Part shown: positions 19,723 through 30,000 of the stretch, piece after piece
Position numbering within the stretch: position 1 is the stretch's first letter
Layout: the number at the start of each line of letters is the position of its first letter
Source of the DNA: Stappia albiluteola
GTDB lineage: Bacteria > Pseudomonadota > Alphaproteobacteria > Rhizobiales > Stappiaceae
NCBI RefSeq assembly: GCF_014050225.1
Contig: NZ_JACFXV010000053.1
Location: 310,001-374,000, forward strand
Length of the DNA stretch: 64,000 nt
Direction: 5' to 3'
The notes under the pieces: generated by a model
The model's input: only the letters and a program-made list of their open reading frames with translations
Database searches by the model: none
What the model was told of the DNA's origin: nothing
Translations under genes and position numbers: made by a program

Positions 19723-20610
19723 ATGAACCCCACCGCCAGCCAGCTTCGCCTCGGCGCCTTCCTCGGCATCATCGGAGTCGTCATCTTCGGCGGCACCTTG
19801 CCGATGACACGCCTTGCCGTGATGGGCCTCGACCCGTGGTTCGTGACGATGGGACGCGCGACGGTGGCCGGCGTCCTGGCCCTGATCGCGATTTTCGTGC
19901 TTCGCCCGCCGATGCCGCGAAAGCGCGACTGGCCGATCATGGTGCTCGCCTCGCTCGGCCTCGTCATCGGCTTTCCGGGTTTCGCCGGCTTCGCCATGCA
20001 AAGCGTGCCTTCTGCACATGGCGGCGTGGTCTTCGGCGTCATGCCGCTTGCAACCGCGGTTGCCGCGACAATCGTCGCGGGGGAACGTCCCTCGCCTGCC
20101 TTCTGGATGATCGCCGCAATCGGCGCCGCCATCGTCGCCACCTTCGCCCTGCGCAACGGCGGCGCGGAAGTCGTGACCGGCGACCTGTGGCTGCTCGCCG
20201 GCGGCGCCTGCGCTGCCTTCGGCTATGCCTGGTCTGGAATGCTGTCGCGCACCATGCCCGGCTGGGCGGTGATTTCCTGGGCGCTGGTCGTGGCACTGCC
20301 ACTCACGGTACCGGCCAGCATCTTCCTGCTGCCTCCCTCCTTCGAAGCCGTGCCGACGACAAGCTGGCTCGCCTTCGGATATCTTTCCGTCTTCTCGATG
20401 TTCATCGGCTTCTTCGCCTGGAACGCGGGACTGGCGCTTGGCGGCATTGCCCGCGTCGGTCAGGTCCAGCTTTTCCAGACCTTCGTGACGCTGGCGGTTG
20501 CCGCTTTCGTGCTCGGAGAAAAGGTCGGCCCGGAAACCCTGGCCTATGCGGTTGCCGTCGTGGCCGTCGTGGCGGCAGGACGCTTTACCCGAGTGTCTGC
20601 CAAGGCTTGA
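19723..20610 (+). CDS. DMT-superfamily (EamA) permease
   Basis: A 295-residue inner-membrane protein with ten hydrophobic segments in two EamA repeats. Typical features are IFGGTLPMTRLAV in the first helix pair and SMFIGFFAWNAGLALGGIARVGQ in the second repeat. Members export metabolites or amino acids; the substrate here is unknown. The frame is open upstream, but the ATG at 19723 directly precedes the first helix. The 244-bp divergent spacer from the SDR gene probably holds both promoters. Confidence 0.85.
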   Translation: MNPTASQLRLGAFLGIIGVVIFGGTLPMTRLAVMGLDPWFVTMGRATVAGVLALIAIFVLRPPMPRKRDWPIMVLASLGLVIGFPGFAGFAMQSVPSAHGGVVFGVMPLATAVAATIVAGERPSPAFWMIAAIGAAIVATFALRNGGAEVVTGDLWLLAGGACAAFGYAWSGMLSRTMPGWAVISWALVVALPLTVPASIFLLPPSFEAVPTTSWLAFGYLSVFSMFIGFFAWNAGLALGGIARVGQVQLFQTFVTLAVAAFVLGEKVGPETLAYAVAVVAVVAAGRFTRVSAKA

Positions 20611-20647
20611 GATCCCGAAATTTCCCGGCAAATAGCTGAGTAATCCT

Positions 20648-22042
20648 TCAATCGCCCGTCATTCGCTCGGGAACGACGATCCGGTCGAAGTCCTCCTCGC
20701 TAACATGCCCCAGCGCCAGGGCGGCTTCCTTCAGCGTCGATCCATGGTGATACGCATGGTGGGCGATCTCGGCAGCCTTGTCGTAGCCGATCACCGGCGC
20801 GAGCGGCGTCACCAGCATCAGAGATTCATTGACGAAGCGGGCGATCCTGCTTTCGTTGGCCGTCATGCCGACAACGGCGAACGCGGTGAAGGCCACCATG
20901 CCGTCGGCCATCATCCGACAGCTTTCGACGACATTGTAGCCCATCATCGGTTTGTAGACGTTCATCTCCAGCATGCCGCCGGCGCCGGCAAAGCCAGTCG
21001 CCACATCAAGGCCCATGACCTGGGCGGCCACCATCGCCAGCGCCTCGCACTGGGTCGGGTTGACCTTGCCCGGCATGATCGACGAGCCCGGCTCGTTCGC
21101 CGGCAGTTCGATCTCGGCGAAGCCCGCGCGCGGCCCGCAGGACAGCAGGCGGATATCGTTGGCGATCTTGTAGAGCGAGACGGCGAGCACCCGAAGCACG
21201 CCGGACGCCATCACCATCGCATCATGCGCGCCCATGACGGTGAACTTGTTCTCCGCCGAAACGAAGGGAAGCCCGGTTTCGGAGGCCAGCAAATCGGCCA
21301 CGCTCCGCCCGAACTCCTTTGGAGCGTTGACGCCGGTCCCGATTGCCGTACCGCCGACGGCAAGCTTCATCAGGCCCTTCAGCGCGAAGTCCAGCCGCTC
21401 GCGATTGTCGTCCAGCATGCCGACATAGCCGGAAAACTCCTGGCCGAGCGTCATTGGCACCGCGTCCTGCATGTGAGTACGGCCGATCTTGACGATCCCG
21501 GCCCACTCCTTCGCCTTGTCGTCGAGCGCATCGCGCAACCGCTCGAGCGCCGGAAGCAGCCTGTCCCTGATGATCAGCGCGGCGGACACGTTGAGCGCGG
21601 TCGGGAAGATGTCGTTCGACGACTGCGACATGTTCACATGGTCGTTGGGGTGCACCGGCTCCTTTGAGCCGATCTTTCCGCCGGAGAGTTCGATCGCCCG
21701 GTTGGAGATCACCTCGTTGACGTTCATGTTGGACTGGGTGCCCGATCCGGTCATCCAGACATGCAGCGGAAACTCGGTGTCGAACCTTCCCGACAGCACC
21801 TCGTCCGCCGCCCGCACGATGAGGTCCGCGCGTTCCGCATCGAGCTTGCCGATATCCCGGTTGGCAAGCGCGGCGCATTTCTTGATCAGCGCGAGCGCGT
21901 GCACGACCTCCAGCGGGATCTTCTCCGAGCCGATCGCGAAGTGATGCAGCGACCTTTCCGTCTGCGCGCCCCAGTAGCGCTCCGCAGGCACCTCGACCGC
22001 GCCCATGGAGTCGGTTTCGATGCGCATCCTTGCCGTGCTCAT
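20648..22042 (-). CDS. fumC: Class II fumarate hydratase FumC
   Basis: Fe-independent fumarase of the TCA cycle, interconverting fumarate and malate. It has 464 residues, the family norm. Signatures are [14 protein letters not shown] (substrate site), [37 protein letters not shown] and [16 protein letters not shown]. The combination marks fumarase rather than aspartase or argininosuccinate lyase. It stands alone between a DMT permease and repeat-filled intergenic DNA. Confidence 0.96.
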   Translation of the reverse strand: MSTARMRIETDSMGAVEVPAERYWGAQTERSLHHFAIGSEKIPLEVVHALALIKKCAALANRDIGKLDAERADLIVRAADEVLSGRFDTEFPLHVWMTGSGTQSNMNVNEVISNRAIELSGGKIGSKEPVHPNDHVNMSQSSNDIFPTALNVSAALIIRDRLLPALERLRDALDDKAKEWAGIVKIGRTHMQDAVPMTLGQEFSGYVGMLDDNRERLDFALKGLMKLAVGGTAIGTGVNAPKEFGRSVADLLASETGLPFVSAENKFTVMGAHDAMVMASGVLRVLAVSLYKIANDIRLLSCGPRAGFAEIELPANEPGSSIMPGKVNPTQCEALAMVAAQVMGLDVATGFAGAGGMLEMNVYKPMMGYNVVESCRMMADGMVAFTAFAVVGMTANESRIARFVNESLMLVTPLAPVIGYDKAAEIAHHAYHHGSTLKEAALALGHVSEEDFDRIVVPERMTGD

Positions 22043-22135
22043 GACATTTTTTCCCGACTGGAGGTCTGAACATTCGGGATCGATTATAGGGCAAACGGTG
22101 CTATCCGGCAGGCGGCGTGGTCACCTTCTTCCTCT

Positions 22136-22251
22136 TAGAGCATATCCCGTCAAATCCGAATCGGATTTGGCGACAAGGATATGCTCAAAGCATTGATTCT
22201 GGAGCGATTTCTTATCGACCGGATGATCCCATCCGGTCGGAAAGCGCTCTA
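22136..22251. repeat. RIME-like intergenic mosaic palindromic element
   Basis: A nested palindrome bounded by TAGAGC and GCTCTA. Inside, GAGCATATCC (22138-22147) pairs with GGATATGCTC (22177-22186), AAATCCGA pairs with TCGGATTT, and ACCGGATG pairs with CATCCGGT further on. This is the build of rhizobial RIME/ABC intergenic repeats. It fills part of the 397-bp gap between fumC and the MarR gene. Confidence 0.8.
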
Positions 22252-22305
22252 GTCCGACAAAAGATCGATCAAAGAAGCGGGTCTCAAGCTGCAGCTTTTC
22301 CCCTC

Positions 22306-22400
22306 GTCTTACGCGGGCTTGACCCGCGTATCCATGAAGTCCCACGTCCGTCGCCGTTGCCCAATGGGTCGCCGGGTCGAGCCCGGCGAAGACGCGTGGA
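22306..22400. repeat. Two-hairpin intergenic repeat, family A
   Basis: ACGCGGG/CCCGCGT (22312-22330) and CGCCGGG/CCCGGCG (22371-22389) form two hairpins about 40 bp apart. The same outer design and the shared GGGCTTGACCCGCGTATCCA stretch recur at 58883-58977. No coding capacity is credible. Confidence 0.7.
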
Positions 22401-22439
22401 GTGTCAGTGCACTTGACCGCCAAATTCCGGGAGCCCCGC

Positions 22440-22988
22440 CTACATCGCGGCCGCGGCTCTCGCGGCCTGATCGTAATGGCCGGAAACCGAGCGCAGCGTG
22501 GCAGCGAGCCGAGAGAGCTCCGTTTCGTCCATGCCCAGCCCCTTGACCGGGCCGACCAGCAGCGCCTCGCGCAGGCGGCGGTATTCGAGGCAGATTTCCT
22601 CGCCCGACCGCGTGATGCCGACAGTCTTTTCCTTGCCGCGCTTGCCGGATTTCACCAGCCCCGCCTTCTCAAGCTTCTTCAGCGCGTAGGTGACCGTGTA
22701 GGTGTCCTCGATATTCAGGACGAGGCAGATGTCGGCAAGCGTCTTCGGACGGCCGCGATGATTGACCGTATGCAGCACCAGCGTATCGAGCGGGCTCATG
22801 CCGGCCGCGCCCGCCGCCGCCATGCAACGAACCATCCAGCGATGATAGGCGTTGACCATCATCGTGACGGCGAATTCGATCTCGGAAAGCGCCGGCAAGG
22901 CGCCGGAGGCCAGATGGGCGGCGGAGACGACAGGACCGACTGCGGGTGCCGGCCCCTCACCTTCCCTATCCTGTTCCTGGCTGGACAT
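22440..22988 (-). CDS. MarR-like winged-helix regulator
   Basis: A 182-residue DNA-binding protein. The winged-helix core spans about 65-140, with LDTLVLHTVNHRGRPKTLADIC, the recognition region DTYTVTYALKKLEKAGLV and the wing KRGKEKTVGITRSG. The ATG at 22988 follows a good GAGGTG ribosome site; an upstream TTG at 23003 is less likely. It lies 11 bp after the TRAP large permease gene in the same direction, so it is the last gene of the TRAP operon and probably its regulator. The ligand may be the transported substrate. Confidence 0.85.
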   Translation of the reverse strand: MSSQEQDREGEGPAPAVGPVVSAAHLASGALPALSEIEFAVTMMVNAYHRWMVRCMAAAGAAGMSPLDTLVLHTVNHRGRPKTLADICLVLNIEDTYTVTYALKKLEKAGLVKSGKRGKEKTVGITRSGEEICLEYRRLREALLVGPVKGLGMDETELSRLAATLRSVSGHYDQAARAAAAM

Positions 22989-22999
22989 GGGACACCTCG

Positions 23000-24304
23000 T
23001 CAATTTGCAAGCATCGTCTCGGGCAACCAGAGCGCCAGGCCCGGATAGGCGACGATGAGCGCGACCGCAAGGATCATGATCAGGAAGAAAGGCAGCGCCA
23101 TGCGCGCCACCTGGAAGATGTTGCGCCCGGTCATCGCCTGCAGGACGAAGAGATTGAAGCCGACCGGTGGCGTGATCTGGCTCATTTCGACGACCAGAAC
23201 CAGGTAGATGCCGAACCAGATCAGGTCGAGGCCCGCCGCCTGCACCATGGGCAGGATCACGGACGTCGTCAGCACCACCACGGAAATACCGTCGAGAAAG
23301 CAGCCAAGCACAATGAAGAACAGCGTCAGGGCGGCAAGAAGCGCATAAGGCGACAGATCGAGCGAGCCGATCCAGCCGGCAAGCTCGCGCGGAATGCCGG
23401 TATAGCCCATGGCGACCGTCAGCATTGCCGCGCCCGCCAGGATGAAGGCGATCATGCAGGAAGTGCGCGTGGCGCCGATCAGGGCTTCGGCAAAGCTTGC
23501 CCGCGACAGCGTTCCGTACCAGGCGGAGAGGCCGAGCGACAGCAGCACGCCGACGGCCGCCGCTTCGGTCGGCGAGGCAAGCCCCGCATAGATCGAGCCG
23601 ATCACGCCGACGATCAGCAGCAGGACCGGAAAGAGGCTGCGCGTCGCCCTGATGCGGGCGAGCAACGGCACCGGTTCATCCGCCCCCGGCATCTTCGACT
23701 TGTTGATCAGCGCCCAGATGGCGACATAGCCCATGAAGAGCGCGCAAAGCATTGCGCCCGGCAGCACACCCGCGATGAACAGCCGGGCGATCGACTGTTC
23801 GGTGGCCGCGCCATAGACGATGAGGATGATCGATGGAGGAATGAGCAGGCCGAGCGTGCCCGAGCCGGCCAGCGTGCCGATCGCGAGCTTCTCGTCATAG
23901 CCGCGCTTCATCAGTTCCGGCAGCGCCATCTTGCCGATGGTGGCGGTCGTGGCCGCCGAGGAACCGGATACGGCGGCGAAGATGCCGCAGCCCAGGATAT
24001 TCACGTGCAGCAGGCGGCCCGGCAGGTTCTGCATCCATGGTGCAAGACCGGTGAACATGTTCTCCGAGATACGGGAGCGAAACAGGATCTCGCCCATCCA
24101 GATGAACATCGGCAGGGCGGTGAGATCCCAGGAATTGGCCGCCCCCCAGACGGTCGTCATCAGTACCGGCCCGGACGGAGCGGAGACCAGCAGCTTCATG
24201 GCGACAAGCGCGCAGGCCGACAGTGCCACCGCCACCCAGAGCCCCAGCGTGAGGCCGAGAAGCAGCACGACGCCAAGCAGCAGGGCGACGAGCGAGATAT
24301 CCAT
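23000..24304 (-). CDS. dctM: TRAP transporter large permease (DctM family)
   Basis: The 434-residue membrane subunit that drives Na+- or H+-coupled uptake in tripartite ATP-independent transporters. Eleven to twelve hydrophobic segments are present. Family signatures include ALPMFIWMGEILFRS, GCGIFAAVSGSSAATTATIGKMALPEL and LLIPPSIILIVYG. Its ATG shares one base with the dctQ TAA stop (TAATG). The substrate cannot be read from this subunit. Confidence 0.95.
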   Translation of the reverse strand: MDISLVALLLGVVLLLGLTLGLWVAVALSACALVAMKLLVSAPSGPVLMTTVWGAANSWDLTALPMFIWMGEILFRSRISENMFTGLAPWMQNLPGRLLHVNILGCGIFAAVSGSSAATTATIGKMALPELMKRGYDEKLAIGTLAGSGTLGLLIPPSIILIVYGAATEQSIARLFIAGVLPGAMLCALFMGYVAIWALINKSKMPGADEPVPLLARIRATRSLFPVLLLIVGVIGSIYAGLASPTEAAAVGVLLSLGLSAWYGTLSRASFAEALIGATRTSCMIAFILAGAAMLTVAMGYTGIPRELAGWIGSLDLSPYALLAALTLFFIVLGCFLDGISVVVLTTSVILPMVQAAGLDLIWFGIYLVLVVEMSQITPPVGFNLFVLQAMTGRNIFQVARMALPFFLIMILAVALIVAYPGLALWLPETMLAN

Positions 24305-24861
24305 TACTCGACCCCCTCAAGGCCACGTGCGGCCTCCGCCGCCACGTAGCTCGGCGTTCCGCCAGAAAGCTGGACGATCAGGTCATCCAGAAGCGACAGC
24401 GCGAAAACGCCCAGCCCCAGCGCCATCACCGCCTGCGGAATGCAGAGCGGGATGGGAATGATGCCGAAGGACACCTCGTTATAGAGGTAGCTGTCATAGG
24501 CAAGGGCGGCCGCGAACCAGGTGAAGTAGGCGACAAGTCCGAAGCCCAGGAGGAGAACCAGGGTTTCCATCAGCCGGCGCAGGCCGGCAGGGGCATTGGC
24601 GATTGCCAGCGAAACCCGGATATGGACCGCGTGGCGGAGCGTCGAGGCGAGAGCCATGAAGGAGGCGCCGACCAGCAGGAAGCCGGCGATTTCGGCCAGC
24701 GAGGGCACGAGGAAACCCACCGGGTCCGCTCCCGCAAGCTTCAGGAAGCCATCCGCGAGCCGGCCCAGCACCTGCGCAAGCACCAGCAGCGCAATAGCCA
24801 CAAGGCAGCTTGCCGCCAGGATTTCCGCCACCGCATAGAGGCGATTCAAAAGAAGACGCAT
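24304..24861 (-). CDS. dctQ: TRAP transporter small permease (DctQ family)
   Basis: A 185-residue, four-helix membrane subunit linking the binding protein to DctM. Typical features are the second helix AEIAGFLLVGASFMALASTLRHAVHIRV and the final VPIPL-like segment IIPIPLCIPQAVMALGLG. The ATG at 24861 follows a GAGGG ribosome site; an upstream in-frame start at 24891 lacks one. It is separated from dctP by 114 bp containing a hairpin. Confidence 0.92.
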   Translation of the reverse strand: MRLLLNRLYAVAEILAASCLVAIALLVLAQVLGRLADGFLKLAGADPVGFLVPSLAEIAGFLLVGASFMALASTLRHAVHIRVSLAIANAPAGLRRLMETLVLLLGFGLVAYFTWFAAALAYDSYLYNEVSFGIIPIPLCIPQAVMALGLGVFALSLLDDLIVQLSGGTPSYVAAEAARGLEGVE

Positions 24862-24939
24862 CTGCCCTCTCCACAGGGCAGCCGATATCACCCGCCGGCT
24901 GCAGCCAAGCCCTGTCGAACGAATGGTCGGAAAAGAAGA

Positions 24940-24961
24940 CGGCGGGTCCGGGGACCCGCCG
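24940..24961 (-). terminator. Intercistronic hairpin between dctP and dctQ
   Basis: CGGCGGGTCC (24940-24949) and GGACCCGCCG (24952-24961) form a perfect 10-bp stem with a two-base spacer. On the minus strand it follows the dctP stop by 14 bp and is followed by TCTTCTTTT. It probably acts as a partial terminator or 3' stabiliser, so that the binding protein is made in excess. Confidence 0.65.
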
Positions 24962-24975
24962 CTTCAATTCCGGAC

Positions 24976-25962
24976 TTACTTGTTGAAGGTCTCGATGACG
25001 GCCGCGCCATCGGCGCCGGCCGCAGCCTTCCATTCTTCGACCATCTGGGCGCCGATCTTGCCGAAGCCTTCGACGAGGGCGGCACTCGGCTCAACGATCG
25101 TGATGCCGTTGTCGGCAAGCACCTTGGTCTTTTCGGCCGTCTCGGCCTTGGAAGCCTCCCAGCCGCGCGCCTCGGCCTTGGCGGCCGCGTCCAGCACGGC
25201 CTGCTTCTCGGCATCCGAAAGTGCGTCGAAGGCGGCCTTGTTCACGATCACCATGTTCTTCGGCAGCCAGGCCTGGGTGTCGTGATAGTGGGTCAGGTAG
25301 TCCCAGGCCTTGGTGTCGGCGCCGGTGGAGGGCGAGGTGATCATCGCGTCGACGCGGCCCGTGGAGAAGGCAGTCGGGATATCCGGCACCTCCACCTGCG
25401 TGGGAACGGCGCCGGCGAGCTGGGCGATCTTCTCCGTCGAGGCGTTGTAGGCGCGGAACTTCACGCCCTTCAGGTCGTCGAGCGAGGAAAGCTCCTTCTT
25501 GGCGTAGATGCCCTGCGGCGGCCAGGGAACGGCAAAGAGGAGCACGAGATCCTGATCGGCGAGCTTCTTTTCCAGGACCGGCTTCGATGCGTCATAGAGC
25601 TTCCTGGCGGCATCGTAGGACGTGGCGAGGAAGGGGACGGAATCGACCTCGAAGATCGGATCCTCGTTGGCAAGCCGCGACACCAGCACTTCGCCGATCG
25701 GGGCGAGGCCCTTGCGGACCGCATTCTTGATTTCCGGATGCTTGAAGAGCGAACCGGCCGAATGGATCTGGATCGTCAGCGAACCGTTGGTGGCCGTGGA
25801 GACGTCTTCGGCAAAGGCCGCGATATTCTTGGTGTGGAAGTTGCCGTCGCCATACGGGGTCGGCATGTCCCACTTGGTTTCCGCAAAGGCGGACGTGGCG
25901 GAGGCGGCTGCGATCGCCAGCGCTGCGGCGCCGGCCATGAGAGTGCGTCTGGTGAAAGTCAT
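24976..25962 (-). CDS. dctP: TRAP transporter solute-binding protein (DctP family)
   Basis: A 328-residue periplasmic binding protein. It has a twin-arginine-like or Sec signal (MTFTRRTLMAGAAALAIA, cleavage near SAFA-ETKW, about residue 27). DctP features include the FRAYNASTEKIAQLAGAVPTQV segment, whose Arg normally binds a substrate carboxylate, and DIPTAFSTGRVDAMITSP. The ATG at 25962 is used; the open frame further upstream encodes no signal. The nearby 5-oxoprolinase makes a carboxylated lactam or hydantoin a reasonable guess for the ligand, but this is inference. Confidence 0.93.
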   Translation of the reverse strand: MTFTRRTLMAGAAALAIAAASATSAFAETKWDMPTPYGDGNFHTKNIAAFAEDVSTATNGSLTIQIHSAGSLFKHPEIKNAVRKGLAPIGEVLVSRLANEDPIFEVDSVPFLATSYDAARKLYDASKPVLEKKLADQDLVLLFAVPWPPQGIYAKKELSSLDDLKGVKFRAYNASTEKIAQLAGAVPTQVEVPDIPTAFSTGRVDAMITSPSTGADTKAWDYLTHYHDTQAWLPKNMVIVNKAAFDALSDAEKQAVLDAAAKAEARGWEASKAETAEKTKVLADNGITIVEPSAALVEGFGKIGAQMVEEWKAAAGADGAAVIETFNK

Positions 25963-26093
25963 CTGTCCGATATCCCCTCTGTTGCACTTTATCTTCTGAT
26001 ATTCGAGGGCTTTCCGGTATGCGGATCGCGCATCCCGACCCCCTGATCTTGGTGCAGCAAGGGTCACGGTAGACCCGCTTCGCACCCTCGTCA

Positions 26094-26113
26094 ATAATTT
26101 ATCGACAAATTAT
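26094..26113. promoter_or_regulatory. Palindromic operator in the dctP / MBL-hydrolase divergent region
   Basis: ATAATTT (26094-26100) and AAATTAT (26107-26113) form a perfect inverted repeat around ATCGAC. A related core, TTTATCGAtAAtTTAT, occurs in the oxoprolinase promoter at 26917-26932. It lies between dctP and the MBL gene and is likely bound by the MarR-like regulator of the locus. Confidence 0.6.
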
Positions 26114-26208
26114 CGTTTTGATTGCAGCTGACGGACGGCATGACATTGCAGGCCGTGCGCGCCATGTTTGCGCAAGCCATCATATCCATAATTTCGGAGG
26201 AACAGTCC

Positions 26209-26895
26209 TTGCCAGCAAGCTTCGACGTCCTTGTACCCGGCTCCAGCATAGCGTTTCACGGCGGCTTCTTCGGCATCTCGGCCATCGTAATGGTAACGAG
26301 TGGCGGACGGCGGGCGCTGTTCGACGTCGGCCACGGCGTCACCCGCAAGATGCTCATCGACGCACTTGCCGCGCGCGGCCTCTCGCCAGCCGACATCGAC
26401 CTGATCGTCCTGAGCCACTGCCATTTCGATCATGTGCTGAACCTGGACCTCTTTCCGGGCAGGCCGATGATCATGAGCCGCGACGAACGCAACTATATCG
26501 AGGACCCGTTCGCGCATGACTGGGTGACGCCGCGCTTCGTACCCGCCCTGCTGGAAGGCCGCGAACTGCGCCTGACCGAGGGCGAGGAGGAAATCCTTCC
26601 CGACGTTATTGCCTTCCCGACGCCCGGCCATTCACCCGGCCATATTTCGCTGGAGCTTGCCACCGAGGACGGCCCGACGGTTCTTGCAGCCGACGCCTTG
26701 AAGACAGCACGGGAGGCCTCCACCGGCATTCCGGATCTCGAATTCGACCCGCAGAAGCGCGGCCGTGCCTCGCTGCAGGAGGTGCTCCGGCGCGGACGAA
26801 CCATTGTTCCCGGCCATTTTCCACCCTTCAAGGCGGACGAACGCGGCAAGCTGACATGGTCCGACGTGCAGGAACTACCGCTGATCCTGAGATAG
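26209..26895 (+). CDS. Metallo-beta-lactamase-fold hydrolase
   Basis: A cytoplasmic 228-residue MBL-fold protein of the lactonase-like group. The dinuclear-metal motif HCHFDH, the later PTPGHSPGH, LAADALK (metal-bridging Asp) and IVPGHFPPF (last His) are all present. The start is uncertain. The TTG at 26209 is preceded at 7-nt spacing by GGAGGA (26196-26201) and leads directly into the fold; in-frame ATGs at 26164 and 26140 and a TTG at 26122 lack such a site. It is divergent from dctP and lies 107 bp ahead of the oxoprolinase gene, so it may hydrolyse a lactone, amide or related catabolite of the same pathway. Confidence 0.85.
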   Translation: MPASFDVLVPGSSIAFHGGFFGISAIVMVTSGGRRALFDVGHGVTRKMLIDALAARGLSPADIDLIVLSHCHFDHVLNLDLFPGRPMIMSRDERNYIEDPFAHDWVTPRFVPALLEGRELRLTEGEEEILPDVIAFPTPGHSPGHISLELATEDGPTVLAADALKTAREASTGIPDLEFDPQKRGRASLQEVLRRGRTIVPGHFPPFKADERGKLTWSDVQELPLILR

Positions 26896-26910
26896 TTCCA
26901 ACTGTCTCGT

Positions 26911-26940
26911 TGACATTTTATCGATAATTTATAAATGTCA
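26911..26940. promoter_or_regulatory. 30-bp palindromic operator upstream of the oxoprolinase gene
   Basis: TGACATTT (26911-26918) and AAATGTCA (26933-26940) are perfect 8-bp inverted arms, and the interior holds the perfect palindrome TTATCGATAA. The core resembles the site in the dctP/MBL region. It lies 62-92 bp before the oxoprolinase ATG. Confidence 0.6.
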
Positions 26941-27002
26941 GGACAAGAACTAAAGAGCCGGGCGCGAAGCGACGGCGGCGGATTTATGGACGGGAGAGTG
27001 CG

Positions 27003-30000
27003 ATGACAGCGGCGAAATGGGATTTCTGGATCGATCGCGGCGGCACCTTCACCGATATCGTCGCGCGTACGCCGGAAGGCGAAATCCGGGCGCACAAGGT
27101 GCTGTCCGAAAATCCGGAAGCCTATCGCGATGCAGCCATCCAGGGCATTCGCGAGCTGATGGGTGTCGCGTCGGGCGAACGCATCCCGTCCGAAAAGATC
27201 GCCACGGTGAAGATGGGCACGACAGTTGCCACCAACGCGCTGCTGGAACGCAAGGGCGACCGCACGCTGCTCGTCATCACCCGCGGTTTCCGCGACGCGC
27301 TGGAGATCGGCTACCAGGCCCGCCCCGACATCTTCGCCAAGGAAATCATCAAGCCCGAGCTTCTCTACGAGCAGGTGGTCGAGGTCGCCGAGCGAGTCCG
27401 CGCCGACGGCACGGTGGAGGCCGAGCCGGACCTCGCCAAGGTGCGCGCCGACCTGCAGCAGGCCTATGACGACGGCATCCGCTCGGTCGCGATCGTCTTC
27501 ATGCACGCCTATGCTTTCCCGGAGCACGAGAAACAGGTTGCGGCCATTGCCCGCGAGATCGGCTTCCCGCAGGTTTCCGTCAGCCACGAGGTCTCGCCGC
27601 TGATGAAGCTCGTCGGGCGCGGCGACACGACCGTGGTCGACGCCTATCTGTCGCCGATCCTGCGTCGCTACGTCGATCAGGTGGCGGGCGAATTGCAGAT
27701 CGAAGGCACAGGCTGCCGGCTGATGTTCATGCAGTCCTCGGGCGGACTGACCGCCGCCGATCTCTTCCAGGGCAAGGACGCCATCCTTTCAGGCCCGGCC
27801 GGGGGCGTCGTCGGCGCCGTCGAGACCTCGAAAATGGCCGGCTTCGACCAGGTCATCGGGTTTGACATGGGCGGCACGTCCACCGATGTCTCCCACTATG
27901 ACGGCGACTACGAACGCGCCTTCGAGACGGAAGTGGCAGGCGTTCGCATGCGCGCGCCGATGATGCGCATCCACACGGTCGCCGCCGGCGGCGGCTCCAT
28001 CCTGCATTACAAGGACAACCGCTTTCAGGTCGGGCCGGACAGCGCCGGGGCCAATCCGGGGCCGAAATGCTATCGCCGCAACGGTCCGCTCGCCGTCACC
28101 GACGCCAACGTCATGGTCGGCAAGCTCTCGCCCGATTTCTTCCCGAAAATCTTCGGCCCGGGCCGCGACGAGGCGCTCGACGCCGATGCGGTAAAGGCGG
28201 CGTTTGCGGAGCTTGCTGCCGAAATCGGCGACGGACGCAAGCCCGAGGAAGTCGCCGACGGCTTCCTCAAGATCGCCGTCGAGAACATGGCCAACGCCAT
28301 CAAGAAGATCTCCGTCCAGCGCGGTTATGACGTCACCCACTATGCGCTGACCTGCTTCGGCGGCGCCGGCGGCCAGCATGCCTGCGCGGTTGCCGACAGC
28401 CTCGGCATGAAGACGGTCATCGTCCATCCGCTTTCCGGCATCCTGTCAGCCTACGGCATGGGCCTTGCCGATATCCGCTCGACCCGCCAGCAGGCGGTGG
28501 TGAAGCGGCTGGAAGAAAGCCTCCTGCCCGATCTGCAAAAGCTGAAATCAACGCTTGCGACAGAGACGGAAGCGGAACTGGAGCGCCAGGGCATTGCGGC
28601 GGGCGAACGGGAAACGCTGACCCGCGCCCATCTGCGCTACGAGGGTACCGACACGCCGCTCGCCGTCGCCCATGGCGATATTCCATCGATGGTCGCCGCC
28701 TTCGAACAGGCCCACAAGGCGCAGTTCGGCTTCACCTACGAGGCCAAGCCCATCGTGGTCGAGGCGCTGGAGGTCGAGACCGTCGGCGGCGGCGCGGGCA
28801 TCGACGAAGCCGATCTGCCGCTAGGTTCCGCCGAGTTCGCCGCTTCGCGCAGCACAAGGTTTTTCGCCGATGGCGCATGGCAGAATGCGGCCGTTGCCCT
28901 GCGCGCAGAACTCGCGCCCGGCAACAAGGTCGCGGGCCCTGCCCTCATCGTCGAGCCGCACCAGACCATCGTCGTCGAGCCAGGCTGGGAGGCGGAAATC
29001 TCGCCCAAGGACCACGTCATCCTCAAGCGAACCGTGGCGCTGAAACGGACCGAGGCGATCGGCACCAAGGCCGATCCGGTGATGCTCGAGGTCTTCAACA
29101 ACCTCTTCATGTCGATTGCCGAGCAGATGGGCGTGACGCTGCAGAACACCGCCTATTCGGTCAACGTGAAGGAGCGGCTCGACTTTTCCTGCGCCGTCTT
29201 CGACGCTTCCGGCGCACTGGTCGCCAATGCGCCGCACATGCCTGTGCATCTCGGTTCCATGGACCGCTCGGTGGAGACCGTCATCAAGCTCAATGCCGGC
29301 GACATCAATCCCGGCGACGTCTTCGCGCTGAACGCGCCCTATAACGGCGGCACCCACCTGCCGGATATCACCGTCGTCTCGCCGGTCTTTGACGACGAGG
29401 GCCAGGAAATCCTGTTCTGGACCGCTTCGCGCGGCCATCATGCCGATGTCGGCGGCACCGCCCCTGGCTCCATGACGCCGCTTGCCACCACCGTCGACGA
29501 GGAAGGCGTCCTGATCGACAATTTCCGCATTGTGGACAAGGGCGCGTTCCAGGAAGAGGCGCTGGTGAAGATCCTCACCGACCACCCCTATCCGGTGCGC
29601 AACGTCACGCAGAATGTCGCCGACCTGAAGGCGCAAATCGCCGCCAACGAGAAGGGCGTGCGCGAATTGCGCAAGATGGTCGCCCATTTTGGCCTCGACG
29701 TGGTGCAGGCCTATATGGGCCACGTGCAGGACAATGCGGAGGAAAGCGTGCGCCGTGTGATCGAGGCGCTGACCGATTCCGAGTACGAATACCCGACCGA
29801 CCAAGGCGCGGTGATCAAGGTCAGGATCTCCGTCGACAAGGCGAAGCGCGAAGCGACCGTCGATTTCACCGGCACGTCGGAGGTGAAGCCGAACAATTTC
29901 AACGCGCCGGAGCCCGTCACCCGCGCTGCGGTGCTCTATTGCTTCCGCGTCATGGTGGAAGGCGACATCCCGATGAATGCCGGATGTCTCAGGCCGATCA

